From the NCBI GenBank assembly GCA_025617745.1, contig CM046856.1, positions 35,024,208-35,088,207 of the forward strand: a DNA stretch of 64,000 nt. The letters run 5' to 3'. The stretch comes from Heliocidaris erythrogramma. Taxonomy: Eukaryota > Echinodermata > Echinoidea > Camarodonta > Echinometridae. Every line of letters starts with the position of its first letter. The stretch's first letter is position 1. The notes beneath the pieces were generated by a model. It worked only from the letters and a program-made list of their open reading frames with translations, made no database searches and was not told where the DNA came from. Below, piece by piece: positions 12,111 through 23,374 of this stretch. The translations under genes were made by a program, and so were the position numbers.

Positions 12111-13287
12111 CCTGAAAATTTCACTTCATCAAGATCATAAAGATCCTATTCATGACATATGTAGAAGGAAGTATTTCTCAAAATTTTGCTGATTATACTG
12201 GTGTTTTTACCTCTTCAACTTAGAGGTCCTGACCACCGCCAAAATTGACAGAGCCCCATATAGTGATGGTTCCGTGAGTGGGTTACAGGATAAACAAATT
12301 CAAGGCAATACTCATAATAACCTTGCACCTCCCTGGAATCAGGGTGACGAGGATCTGAATTCCGAAATCTCAACACAGAATAACCCTGAATATCAATAGT
12401 CGATGTTCTTCAGTTTTTATTACTTTATTAGCTTAATACCGGATATACTGGAAAAATGCAGGTACATCTGCAGTCGAGTTTCCAGGTCTATCTTCTCTTT
12501 TCTATCTCTCTCTAGCTGCCTGTGTGCTAGTAGTACTAGTACGATCTAAATCATGGCCTATACTATAGTTTAGCTATTATTAGTAATTAGTATACTTTCT
12601 ATGGTATAAATATGTTACCAATACCACTTCAAAACAAACCTATAATATTAATAGGCTAGGCCTATATGATACAAAATACTTGGTGCAAGCAGGGAGATGG
12701 GAGTTTTACTTCCATCTCCCTGGTCATTGGTGCAAGTTTATATTCAAACTAAACAACACCAGATCAGATGAATCGCAATAACATCGTGTTTGTTATGTTT
12801 TTGCTAGGCCGATCGAGACATTCACAATAAACTGATGTCTTGCACAACACCTCTTCGCATGCGTGATATACTGTAATCAGGGAAGTGTACTTCCCTGCTG
12901 TAATGTACGCTGCTCTCACCCGGTAGCACTCGCACTTATGCGAGTCTTTCTCACCACACACGTTTCTCTCACTTCTTCAGCCAATTTCAAATAAGCACAC
13001 ATATGAGAAGTACAAGTGATATATTTACAAAAAAAAGCTGGAAAATGATCACGATCATGTAATCATACTTACAAACCCGGTACTAAATTGTGTACAGGCG
13101 TGAATAAATTGAAACAAACTCGACAAGATCCAATGAATGACTGTGTACATATGGCAATATCATAAACATTCTGCTGCTAGCTTGCTCTTGATCGACATCT
13201 CTCGACCTCAGCTCAGCTCAGCGCGCGAGCCGAGTCCACGCGTGTCCTACACATATCGATCAGCTGATATATTTTTGTATACAAACT
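12111..13287. other. Intergenic with small hairpins
   Basis: Only two short palindromes stand out (12691-12723 and 12875-12898). The rest is AT-rich and unassigned. Confidence 0.5.
12691..12723. repeat. Small hairpin CAGGGAGATGG / CCATCTCCCTG
   Basis: Eleven-bp perfect arms around an 11-bp loop, flanked on both sides by TGGTGCAAG (at 12682 and 12728). Confidence 0.65.
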
Positions 13288-13425
13288 GGGGAGTGTTTCA
13301 TGAAAGGAAGTTGTCGGATATTTTATCCGACAACTGTTATAAGCTACTAAAATCCTTGCATCTGATTGGCTGAGAGCAAATTTGTCGGATAAAATATCTG
13401 ACAAGTCCTTTCATGAAATGCCCCC
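13288..13425. mobile_element. Foldback MITE, reversed copy with altered stem
   Basis: The arms read GGGGAGTGTTTCATGAAAGGA and TTGTCGGATATTTTATCCGA around the reverse-complement loop (TGCATCTGATTGGCTGAGAG). It has the loop of the 30058 copy but a changed stem. Confidence 0.8.
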
Positions 13426-13513
13426 AGGTCTCCGGCCGCATAATTATAATGAGGGGGCGTGGCATCATTCATTGAATCATGGCGAGCAGCAATGCACTAG
13501 TTATAGCCAGGGA

Positions 13514-13538
13514 GGGGGGGGGGGGGGGGGGGGGGGGG
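13514..13538. repeat. 25-bp poly(G) run (longest in window)
   Basis: An uninterrupted G25 on the plus strand. It lacks clear transposon ends nearby. Other long G runs lie at 35195-35218 (24), 17855-17875 (21), 56256-56276 (21) and 11706-11725 (20). Confidence 0.9.
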
Positions 13539-14047
13539 CATAGTCCCCAAAATGATGAATTTAAAATTCAAAATGGAAATATTTCCACGAATCATGATTT
13601 ATATCGGTTTGGATTGGCTCCAAGTAGTTGAACCTCCTTTTGCAAAAGACAAGAAGAAACAGATTCTGTTGCTATGGGAAGGCACGGGTAATGAATGTGC
13701 TGAACTTGCCGATTATGAGGAATTAAACTGGGAGAGAATTTTATTTGGTGTGACTTTGGGCGATGTGGGGAAAATGTATTGAATCATGCAGTATTGTTCA
13801 TAAAATATTTGAGATTTCAATGCAGAAAGAGAAATATAGGTAGGAAATCAAGTTAAAGAAAAAAAAAAGGACTAGATCGCAACGCTCTGTCATTTTGATT
13901 TCGGATGAAAGGAGGAGTCTTTTGGATGTGAAGTGTAATGGATAAAAGATATGTTAATTAAGAACTCTAATCTGGATTTTACTTTTTCCCTCCCAACGGA
14001 TATTGCTTTTGTTATGTCATTGCTTGTATTTGTCTGCAGATTCTCAC

Positions 14048-14259
14048 GCTTACTCTCTAAAAAAAAAAGAGTGAATTTTCACTCTATTTTCACTCCCCAG
14101 GTAGTGACGTCAGTAATCACTTGTTTAGGAGTGAATATTGAGTGAATATCGAGTGCTTTCTAAAAAGAAAAGAGTGATTATCACTCTATTTTCAGTCTAT
14201 TTTCACTCGCCCGGGGAGTGACCTCAGTGATCACTCGATTTTTTTTTTAGAGAGTAAGC
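14048..14259. mobile_element. 212-bp MITE, GCTTACTCTCTAAAAAAAA ends
   Basis: GCTTACTCTCTAAAAAAAA at the left pairs with TTTTTTTTAGAGAGTAAGC at the right. The interior repeats GAGTGA and TCACTC blocks, with CTATTTTCACTC and GTGACSTCAGT motifs occurring twice, so it is itself an internal duplication. Confidence 0.78.
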
Positions 14260-14639
14260 AAAGTCTCGGATTGCTGAGAAAGGCGCTCATGGATTAGGAT
14301 GGGGAAGGGCCGGGGGGGGGGGGGGGGCTGGAAGGGGTGATTTATGTTGGGATGTGCAGGTGTGTCTATCTCTTTCTTTTTCTCTGCCTCTATCTCATAT
14401 TTCATTTCTTTCTCCTTTTTATCTTTTATGAATTTTTCTTTCAGTAAAAAAACAAACACTTAAAACGAACAGTTATAATGATTTAAGGTATATTTTCAGT
14501 TGTATATCTGTATAATTCAAGTAAATTGTAAAATGTTCTGTTTAATATACTTTATTCATCATTTTGCAATATTTATATTTTTGTATAGACTTTTGATTTT
14601 TTTATTTCTGTAAATAATACAATGTTAACTTATTAATTT

Positions 14640-14806
14640 TGTATGTTGGGGACCCCCACTTGCAAAAAGCTCTCAAGCTTTCGTGGGTTATCCTCTACAA
14701 GCTTGCTTGATTTTGATCTGATTTTCTTTTTATAATTTTTTTTTATTGTTGTATGTTGGAGGCTTGGCGAATAGAAATGAATGAATGAATGAATGAATCA
14801 ATCAAT
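14640..14806 (+). mobile_element. Possible LINE 3' tail ending in (GAAT)n
   Basis: The segment contains a short repeated GTATGTTGG motif (14641 and 14752) and ends in about six GAAT units, then ATCA units. A non-coding tail running into a short tetranucleotide array resembles a LINE 3' end. No protein evidence is present. Confidence 0.35.
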
Positions 14807-14938
14807 CACTGAAAAGAAATGAATAAAATAATACTTGAAATAAAAAGTATCTGCGACCACTATTGTGCTTTAGTCATATAAAAAAAACTGATACGAATTT
14901 GATCAAATGGACTTTGGAGCCAAATACTGAAAAAGTAT

Positions 14939-15018
14939 TTTATTTTTTTAATTTATTTATTTTTATTTATTTATTTATTTATTATTTTATTTTATTTATT
15001 TATTTATTTATTTAATTT
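14939..15018. repeat. (TTTA)n repeat
   Basis: TTTATTTA array with irregular TTTTA units. A second, looser array lies at 15308-15418. Confidence 0.85.
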
Positions 15019-15036
15019 TTTTGTTGGGGGGGGGGG

Positions 15037-16868
15037 CGGGGGAGTGTAAAAATTTTAATTTTGGACCACAATTCAGAAATCGCATAAAACAGAGTCAACC
15101 CCCCTTAAAAAAAAAAAAGAGAACATAACATGGCAAAGTCAGTCTGAAGGGGAGAAAATATATAAAACAAAAGGAAAACGACATTAAATGAAAATATAAG
15201 CGACTTAGAAAGAATTCCAAGCAAGTGAATACAAGAAGAATACTTAAGAATGATAGAAGTAAGAGCAATAGACGTAAAAGAAAGAGGATTTATTAATTAA
15301 TTCATTTGCTTATTGACTTTTTGTTTATTTACTTATTTTATATTTATTTATTTACTTATTCACTTGTTTATATATTTATTTATCTATTTGATATGATCTA
15401 TTTATTTATCTATTTATTGTCTCATGTTTTTGAATAGTGAGCAGCAGTTTAATTTCCTTATTTCTATTCCTTGATTATACGAATCTGACCAGTGATGTAT
15501 ATCAGGTCGATGACTATGTTGCATACATGTAAAACTGCTCAGCGGAGTCCTCCCTTTGATTGCAGAATATTTTATTCTCTCTTTTTTTAGTAGCCAGTCA
15601 TCGTTCCGATACTGTAGATACTCAGATATTATACCTTTTTAATAAAAAAAAATGTATGCTGTATTATATTACCGGCGCAGTGTCGTGATGAGATAGGGCT
15701 ACGATGACGTCAAAATTATCCGTCGTTATAACAACGAATGACGCTGCGTGACCCATGGCGAACCCCTAGAATTAGGATTTCAGCCTTTTCTTCCTGTTGA
15801 AAGTTCCCCTTCAAACTTGACCTGGGACTACACCCTATCCTCCGTCTCATAACGCGTTTTAATGGGCACATTAATGTCAGAGTTCATTTACATCACTCTA
15901 GGGGTGCATGATGACGTGATCCCAAAGTATTCACTTATACCCATCAAAATGTGGACGCATGACTGTTCAAAATTCCGAAGATAGACTGATAGAGGGGTCT
16001 CTTGACTAAGACATTCGCGAAATCAGGTTATCATGCACATTTTCAAGTTCTTTGCAAATTTTTTGAAATGCTGTAAATAGTTTTTTTTATTCAACAGAGC
16101 CTCCTCCAATGGTACAATAGAGGGGCCGTGAAGGGGGGGGGGGGGTGCCCCCTCTTTTTAGTAGACACGTTTCGTAATACTTATAGTAGAAAATGATGTG
16201 ATCGTTAGCATGCTCAAGCCCCTCCTTCAATTTAGGTACACAGATGCTCCAAATTAATGTAATATTGCGTTCATTTTTAGTTAACGCATTGTATCCTATA
16301 TGTCAAATTTAAAACTGGAAACGAAGGCATCGACTAATTTTTTTAATAAAATGTATTCAATACGTTAAAAAGGGGGTTGATTGCAAAAATAAATCCACTC
16401 GTTTCTGAAAAATAAGGGGTAGATTTGAAATCCTAGAACTGTCATGTGGATGTTACATTTTTTTTGCACAGTGTGATATGCCAATGAAGTGGTCTCAATC
16501 CATCGATCCATGTATCTCGATGCGTGATCTCCAAAGGAAAAACAAAATGAAATATATTTATAGAGGGCAGTGTTAACTTTTGGTCAGGGAGCATCTTGAC
16601 CGTGACTATGCCCTATCGACATGCATATTCATGGCGAAAGGCAAATAAGGCGATTGCATTGGATCGGATTGGATTGGATTGGATTGGATTGGATTGGATT
16701 GGATTGGATCGGATTGGATTGGATAAGCTGATATGTATCATTCATCAGACAAATAGTATGGAACTATTTTTTTCTGTTACAAGCATCAACGAAATATCAA
16801 AGGATATTAATTTTTTCTCTGCAGAACGGTTGGTTATACAACTTTGACAGGGCGCATAATATTATATA
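15037..16868. other. Intergenic, AT-rich, simple repeats only
   Basis: Loose TTTA arrays, a 13-G run at 16133-16145 and the GGATT repeat. A slightly GC-richer stretch at 15660-15800 shows no gene or repeat that I recognise. Confidence 0.5.
16659..16723. repeat. (GGATT)n pentanucleotide repeat
   Basis: About twelve GGATT units with two GGATC variants. Confidence 0.9.
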
Positions 16869-17024
16869 CACACTTAGAAATAAAGGTACAATTGTGCACC
16901 CTTCAAATGCAACACTGGCAGCACCTTTTTGGGTGCAGTTAGCTACAATTTGCCCCCTTAAAGGGTGCAGAGCTGTACCCTTTAGAAAAGGTACAAATTT
17001 GTGCCCTTTTGGATGGCATTAAGA
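16869..17024. mobile_element. CACACTTAGAAA MITE, right-truncated copy
   Basis: The first about 150 bp match the element at 31149, including CAACACTGGCAGCACCTTTT. The copy stops where the reversed TTAA long-TIR element begins, so one insertion has cut or replaced the other. Confidence 0.75.
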
Positions 17025-17026
17025 AA

Positions 17027-17525
17027 GTTATAAGTTTTTAAAAGTTGCCTCACTATACATATGGGAAATTCAAATTGGCCATATCGGCAAGGTCACTGCG
17101 ATGTATAGCGGTGTCAATTTTCCCATTCGCACCAAAAAATAAATAAATAAATAAAAAATAAATAAAAAAATAAAAAATGAATAAAACTTATTACTCAGTA
17201 GGATCTTTTTTTCTTTTTGGACGACCTATAAATGTACAATAATTATATTTTGAGTACTACCCCAACTGAAAAGGCGCTAAGGAGAAAACCAGAATTTAAT
17301 GATATTTTAGTGTACGGTAAAATGGGAATTTTGACCGCGAATACGTCACAATCAATTCACCAAATTGCCAGTTTGGGATTCGCGTAGATGTAGTGATCTC
17401 ACTTTTTGAACATTCAATAACTTCTATTCTTTGTCCGATTTTTCAAACGTTCACCATCCCGCTTCTCTTGTTTTTCTCCTTTCACGCAGAACAGTTTTCT
17501 TTTTTCTACAAAGGTTGGTACTTAT
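17027..17525. mobile_element. TTAA long-TIR element, reversed and end-truncated copy
   Basis: Blocks such as ACATATGGGAAATTCAAATTGG and CTTTGTCCGATTTTTCAAACG match the reverse complement of the element at 21036. Both outermost TTAAAGGG ends are missing. Its left side abuts a truncated CACACTTAGAAA element. Confidence 0.68.
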
Positions 17526-17875
17526 AGGCCTAATTATTACGTTATGAGACGCAAGATGCTTGATCGGGTTGCCGGTCTTATTTGTCGATAGACGATGATG
17601 CGAAATTATCAGCATCAGTGATTAGGGAAATAGGGTAGGGGGAGTGGGGGGGGGGGGGTCGTCTCATCTACTCTTCACGGAGTTTCTCCTTTTTCGCAAT
17701 TGTTTTGATACGGGCACGTGCCCCTATGCCCCCTGCAGTAACTCCACTGACGGCACACATTTTGAATTTCATAGTAAAAACCTTACTTCTTGTCATCGTG
17801 TGGTTGTACACATTGAGCATATTGGGCGTTTTATGAAACGTCCCATCAAAAATTGGGGGGGGGGGGGGGGGGGGG

Positions 17876-19314
17876 TAGGTGGTGGAGTGGTGTCTGAAAA
17901 TTAATGCGGTGACGACCTTACAGACGAAAGTAGCACAACTTGCCCTCATATCTTTCAGTATGCCGACAAAAGTCCTCAAATTTCTCACTTCAGCACACTT
18001 AATCTGATCCACATAATTTTATTCTCAAAAGGCCCAACCAGCAAGTATCTGACAGAGTCATTTAATACAGATAGGGCTTACAGTAAAATATAACATCTAC
18101 TTTACAAAATAATAATAATTATTAAAAATAAATCAGATTCCTCATACAGAATCTCTCGATGATGTGATCTTACTTCATAGTATGTAAACGAATTAATTAG
18201 TGATTCGTGATGATTATTTCCTTTAGATTTTGCCCTATTTGACTGTGGATAGTTGATATTTCCTTTAAAGTTTGCTCTACTAGTATATGCCATTGAAAAG
18301 CTGAACATTCCAGTACAAAGTTCATCGAAGGAAGTAAAGGAAGGAGAGATGTGGATGCCCGACATAAGATTGATTTGACTGAAACGGCAGCAATTTGAAC
18401 CGATTTGAACTTAGCCACCCACCGGCGGCCCGTGATGAAATTTCAGTAAATGGCATTCCTGCTGCGCTATGTGCTCTGAGCGTCGGCATCATGTTCTAAG
18501 GGCGATTAACCTTGCCCCTGCCCTAGACAGAAAGACTGTGTAAAGACCGGTGGCATTCTACGCTTCTATCGTAACCAAGGGGTTAGCTCACGTTTGAAAC
18601 ACTTTCACTCCTTTGTGTTTAGAGGCAATCTTGGAGAAGTTGACCCTTGACCTTGGAAGGATGCGATGCGATCTGTCTTTGACCTTAATATCGGAGGACA
18701 TCTCGGTCGCCTGGAGACCCTAAAACAAACATGGTCCGTCTATAGATCTGGTGAAAGGGAACACAAGTCATGATATGATATAGTGATGGGAAGTTATTGC
18801 ACGCTGGGGAGATACATGCGTATTTATTGGGAGAGACATAAGGAATACTCGGTGGAAAGGGGAATGGACGAGAAATTGTGATGACGGAACCGTTGCTGAC
18901 GATTTTGAACAGACTGACTACATCCTGATAAAGAGGAATATTTCTATATTCAACCAATCATCCGCGATCTCCTTTTGAAGCTGAGATGTGCCAGTATCCA
19001 TCCAGATAAAAATACCTTAAAAATACTACAATTTGGAGAGCGTGAGTATGTGACTTAGTTAACTGACATATGATAAGAATTTTAACTTTTGTTGGCACCT
19101 TGTGATCCAGATTGTTTCGGAAGGTTGAGTAGCTGTTCCTGGTGGTGCACCATTTTACAGGGAATTCGCAAACAATCCGCAATAAAGATAAACAAATAAA
19201 TTATTCAATGTTAAGTGATTTTTAATTTTTTAACCCTAGAAATATATCTAAATTTAGATGGCGAATCCGATTGTAGGTGATGATAATAGCACTGAAATTT
19301 TCAATTAAAGGGCA
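17876..19314. other. Intergenic, nothing recognised
   Basis: Mixed-composition DNA without inverted repeats or family-like frames. Confidence 0.5.
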
Positions 19315-19347
19315 ATCCAACTTGATAATAAGATGATTTGTGTGAAA

Positions 19348-19417
<70 letters not shown>

Positions 19418-19689
19418 AAAGTAAGATAAAGTTCACTCCGAGAATAAAGACATAGTAGATATTCGTAGGTTTGCTTCCACAAGCGCTTTCGTTTAATTCT
19501 TCAGGTGGAATGATTAACCTGTTGTATGTAACTAACAGGTTAATCATTCCACCTGAAGAATTAAACGAAAGCGCTTGTGGAAGCAAACCTACGAATATCT
19601 ACTATGTCTTTATTCTCGGAGTGAACTTTATCTTACTTTAAATTATTTTTTCTATACGTTCTCCCATCTACATTTCTTTACAACTATAT

Positions 19690-19737
<48 letters not shown>

Positions 19738-19961
19738 CGTGATTAATTCAAGCAAAAGATGCAGTACATTTTCAAAAATATGACATTTTAGTAATTTTGT
19801 GTGTTGCAGCAAATTGGGGAGTTGTCCGCCATTACATCACAGTGACATTACCGATTCGGCCAATTTGAAATTCCATATGTATAGTGATTGAAATTAATAA
19901 CTTTTCTGATTGCTTGTCCAATTTCGTTCAAACTTGCCATTTAGGTTGGATTTCCCTTTAA
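19315..19961. mobile_element. TTAA long-TIR element carrying a large palindrome and (TA)n
   Basis: The outer ends TTAAAGGGCAATCCAAC and GGTTGGATTTCCCTTTAA match the element at 21036, and TTAA is intact on both sides. Much of the interior is replaced by (TA)n runs flanking a 113-bp-arm palindrome. The right half from about 19790 keeps family sequence, including GACATTACCGATTCGGCC. Confidence 0.8.
19411..19646. repeat. Perfect inverted repeat, 113-bp arms, 10-bp spacer
   Basis: The arms 19411-19523 and 19534-19646 are exact complements over their whole length as far as I can check by eye. The spacer is GTATGTAACT. (TA)n tracts lie on the left and, after about 50 bp, on the right. It sits inside the TTAA long-TIR element at 19315-19961. 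Confidence 0.88.
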
Positions 19962-20075
19962 TGATCGTATAATCATGCTTGCTCCATTATGAGGTCCAAT
20001 GATTTTCAGAAAATGTAGTCGTTGAGCATCGTATGGTTAATTTGAACAGTATTTTCAATAAAGATTACGAACCTT

Positions 20076-20426
20076 CAGTCGTTATTCCCGGAAGTTGGGT
20101 AGTTCCCGGTGGTGCAGTTGTTGTTCCCGGAGGTTGCGTAGTTGTACCTGGCGGTGCAGTGGTTGTTCCAGGAGGTTGCGTAGTTGTTCCTGGTGGTGCA
20201 GTGGTTGTTCCAGGAGGTTGAGTAGTACTAAGTTACTAGTAGTTCCAGGATATTGTGTAGTTGTTCCTGGCGGTGCAGTTGTTGTTCCAGGAGGTAGGGT
20301 GGTTGTTCCTGGCGGTGCAGTTGTTGTTCCAGGAGGTTGCGTAGTTGTTCCTGGTGGTTCAGTTGTTGTTCCAGGAGGTTGAGTAGTTGTTCCTGGTGGT
20401 GCAGTGGTTGTTCCAGGTGGTTCCAG
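20076..20426. repeat. 21/42-bp minisatellite; minus frame reads PPGTTT(A/Q)
   Basis: About 16 tandem 21-bp units alternate as a 42-bp pair. On the minus strand they translate as PPGTTTA / PPGTTTQ, like the Pro/Thr-rich linkers of mucin-type secreted proteins. On the plus strand they read VVVPGG(A/C). An 11-bp interruption near 20227-20237 shifts the minus frame, so a single long coding exon is not supported. It could be an exon piece of an unrecognised gene or a non-coding minisatellite. Confidence 0.6.
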
Positions 20427-20483
20427 TACAGCAATATGTAGAATTGAATTGTTATAATGATACTAATAATAATATAGCTATAC

Positions 20484-20832
20484 ATTTATACTGCGCACAT
20501 ATCCATCCCAGGGGATGCTCAAGGCGCCTATAGTAAAGTACTACTATATATTACCACTGATCTTGTATAGCGCATATCACATTATGATATAACGTCCCTA
20601 TGCGTTTCCAAAGGGTTTTGGATATTATTACCCTGGCTTTAGCTCCGGCAGCCGTAGTCAGCGCACAGTGCATTGTAAGGAATAAATCCTGCCAGGTACC
20701 CATTTACTACACCTGGGTGGAGAGTGGCAAATGTGGATTAATGTCTTGCCAAAAGACGCTAGTGTCGGGCTGAGATTCGAACACTCAACCCTTGGATTGA
20801 GAGTCAAGTGAATGAACCACTATACCGGCTTT
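20484..20832 (-). mobile_element. tRNA-derived SINE copy, diverged
   Basis: The minus strand carries a B-box-like stretch at 20773-20784 (plus-strand GAGATTCGAACA) and the same middle body as the SINE at 32.7 kb, including CACCTGGGTGGAGAGTGG (plus strand, 20720-20737). It abuts a second partial copy, giving a head-to-tail pair. Confidence 0.75.
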
Positions 20833-21015
20833 AGCCGGGCTGACCTAAGGCGCTAAAAGCATTCAATGAATAAATTCCTATAGGTACCATTTTACTACAC
20901 CAGGGTGGAGAGTGGCAAATGTAGATTAATATCTTGCCAAAGGACATTAGTGCCGCGGCGGGACTTGAACCGCTAACCATGTGGTCCACAGTCCCGTGAC
21001 GTATCCACTAGATTG
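20833..21015 (-). mobile_element. tRNA-derived SINE copy, 3'-truncated
   Basis: Same family and orientation as its neighbour. The plus strand shows GGGTGGAGAGTGGCAAATGTAG, a diverged B-box GGACTTGAACC (20961-20971) and a remnant of the A-box at 21004-21013. It lacks the distal LINE-like tail, presumably because the adjoining copy inserted or recombined there. Confidence 0.72.
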
Positions 21016-21035
21016 ATCATTCAGTGTATACTTAA

Positions 21036-21633
21036 TTAAAGGGCAATCCAACCTTGGTAATAAGATGATTTGTGTGAAAGCAGAAAAATAAGAAAAACAG
21101 GATGGTGAAAGTTTGAAAGAAGTCGGACGAGGAATAAGAAAGTTATGGATGTTTGAAATATGAGATCACTACATCTATATGCGAATCTCAAATTGGCAGT
21201 TTTGCGAGTCGATTGTGACATACTTGTGGACAACTCTCCCGTTTGTCGTACACAAAAATTTCATTATTTGCGGTTTCCTCCGAAGCGCCTTTACCCTCGG
21301 GGCAGTACTCAAAATATATTTCGTGATAGCATATCGTTATATGTCCTCATGAAAGGAGAAAAACCTATACTGAGTAATACATTTTGTAAAAAATGACATT
21401 TTAGTCATTTTGTGTGTTGGAGCGAATGGGGGAGTTGTCCGCAACTACATCACAGTGACATTACCTATTCGGCCAATTTGAAATTCCCATATGTATAGTG
21501 ATTACAATTAACTTTCAAAAAATCATAACTTTCTTATTGCTTGTCCGATTTCGTTCAAACTTTCACCAATCTGCTTCTCTGATTTTTCCTCTTTCATTCA
21601 AAGCAACTTGTCATTAAGGTTGGATTTCCCTTG
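21036..21633. mobile_element. 598-bp TTAA long-TIR element
   Basis: It starts TTAAAGGGCAATCCAACC and ends GGTTGGATTTCCCTTGA, where the last tetranucleotide has decayed from TTAA. The inverted repeats extend about 130 bp and include GAAAGTTTGA and TCCGACTT-type blocks on both arms. Two other copies lie at 19315 and, reversed, at about 17027. Confidence 0.82.
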
Positions 21634-21654
21634 ACCATGTTTCAAAGGTGTGCT

Positions 21655-21917
21655 CACTGCAAAAACCAGGGTGTTAATTTAACACCATCTCGGTATCTAT
21701 ATTGGGCTACACCAGATAAGTGTTAAAACAACACCAGTTTCGAATCAAACTGGCGTTGTTTTAACACTAACTGGTGTTGTTTTGACACTTATCTGGTGTA
21801 GACCAATATCAAACTGGTGTTGTTTTAACACTAACTGGTGTTGTTTTGACACTTATCTGGTGTAGCCCAATATGGATACCGAGATGGTGTTAAATTAACA
21901 CCCTGGTTTTTGCAGTG
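21655..21917. mobile_element. 263-bp palindromic MITE, CACTGCAAAAACCAGGGTG ends
   Basis: CACTGCAAAAACCAGGGTG pairs with CACCCTGGTTTTTGCAGTG at the far end. Inside, GTGTTGTTTTAACACTAACT and TGACACTTATCTGGTGTAG blocks occur twice in direct order, and almost the whole element is built from GTGTTRNNNNAACAC palindromes. Confidence 0.82.
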
Positions 21918-22922
21918 GTCCGATCGTTTGATGGATTTTTATGCATTTCATTTTGGTCTGTAACGGAATATATATATTTTTTTTTTCCCTACAATTTTGT
22001 AAGGCATTGGTTTTCTTAGCGATTCATTTGGCCAATTTACAGTCATTTTATTCATTTCTTACATACGTTTAAAAGACTCAAACGTCAAAAGAAGAAAAAA
22101 AAAAAAAGAAATTCCAGGGGACTTTGGCATTATTGTGTTCTCAATAAGGAAAACCACCATTAATACACATTTGAGTTTTTAAACATTTGAGCCTATAAAG
22201 TTAATGAATTAATTGTCCTTTCTGCTGTTCGCAAATATTTTGTTCCTGAAAAATGGGGGAAAATGTTGTGCGGAATTTTTTGTCAGTAATTTTCCTTAAA
22301 AATATCGCGGACTTACTGAAGAACAACCGGAAGGCTGAAGTGAGTTTTACCGTGATGAAATAAATAAATGAAATGTAATGAAATGCAAAAAAATATGTAG
22401 TCACAACTCCTCCTTCATTTTACGACATAGTTCTTTATTCGTATTATATTACTAGCGCATTTATATTTAGACCAGGGAAGTTCTCTCTTACACTTCCCTG
22501 TTTAGACAATAGCAAGTACTGTTGTATAATTGTCGAGTACAATGTACACGTATTCCACTGAAATTGTGGATAATCATGATAATTGCAAGTTTGTGATTAC
22601 AATCTTGTGGAAATGAAATGTAGCCTCGCAAATCCATGATGACAAAACAAAGTTTTGTTAAGGCCAAAGTACACAACCCACTTGTATCTATTCATCAGCT
22701 TTGTGGTGTAATTTAGCTGGATCTGGAGCATGTAATCCGAATAAATTAGATTATATTCAGATATTATAGATCTTTTTTGTCCTATACGGCTACGTCAAAG
22801 GAATCTTTTTGCTTATCAGTCATCTACATTAATACAGGTTGCTGCATGTTTACAAATTCAGGACAGGAACCTGAATACGCATATTGCGGGCAATTTTGAA
22901 AATCTGATGATTTCTTTTCTTC

Positions 22923-23374
22923 TTAAAGACCTCAGCCTGACCGAATTTTGAAATATACACTTTATTCATCCACGGGGAGCTATATATTTTCTGAACAAAT
23001 TGAAACCAACTTCATGAGATTCCGTTTCCTGTGGAATGAGTAACAGCGTCCCGAATGTTGAGCCCCGGTGGTTTTTCTGACGAGGGCCCCGTCTCTGAGG
23101 AACGCTACTTTGCGGGGGGTGAAAATTTGATGACGACATATCGTGTAGACGCACTCGGAGCTGTATACATGACATGTCGTCACACGTCTAGCGACCCCCT
23201 GCAGTTTCCTCTCTTGTTACGCAATAGGGAGGGGGCGGACCAAAAAAATTATCTTTTTTATTTTTTATGGATAAACGGAGACGAAAATTTATGAATACCC
23301 AGGGTAATTATATTCTTTGTTTACTAAGCTTTACGTCAATATATGGTTGTTTTGGGTCAGGCTGAGGTCTTTAA
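22923..23374. mobile_element. 452-bp TTAA MITE with 20-bp inverted repeats
   Basis: The ends are TTAAAGACCTCAGCCTGACC and its exact complement, with TTAA outermost on both sides. The interior is GC-richer than its surroundings and overlaps several short chance reading frames on both strands. Only this copy is seen in the window. Confidence 0.82.

Noticed and set aside
13552-13782. 76-codon plus-strand frame with a mixed, protein-like composition
   Set aside because: It lies next to a 25-G run, has no recognisable domain or splice partners, and is short enough to be chance.
20033-20221. Plus-strand VVVPGG frame as an elastin-like protein
   Set aside because: The plus frame stops within the array and lacks exon borders; the minus-strand PPGTTT reading is at least as good, and a non-coding minisatellite is possible.
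22966-23294. Cluster of short open frames on both strands
   Set aside because: They lie inside the TTAA MITE at 22923-23374, have no family motif and no splice context.
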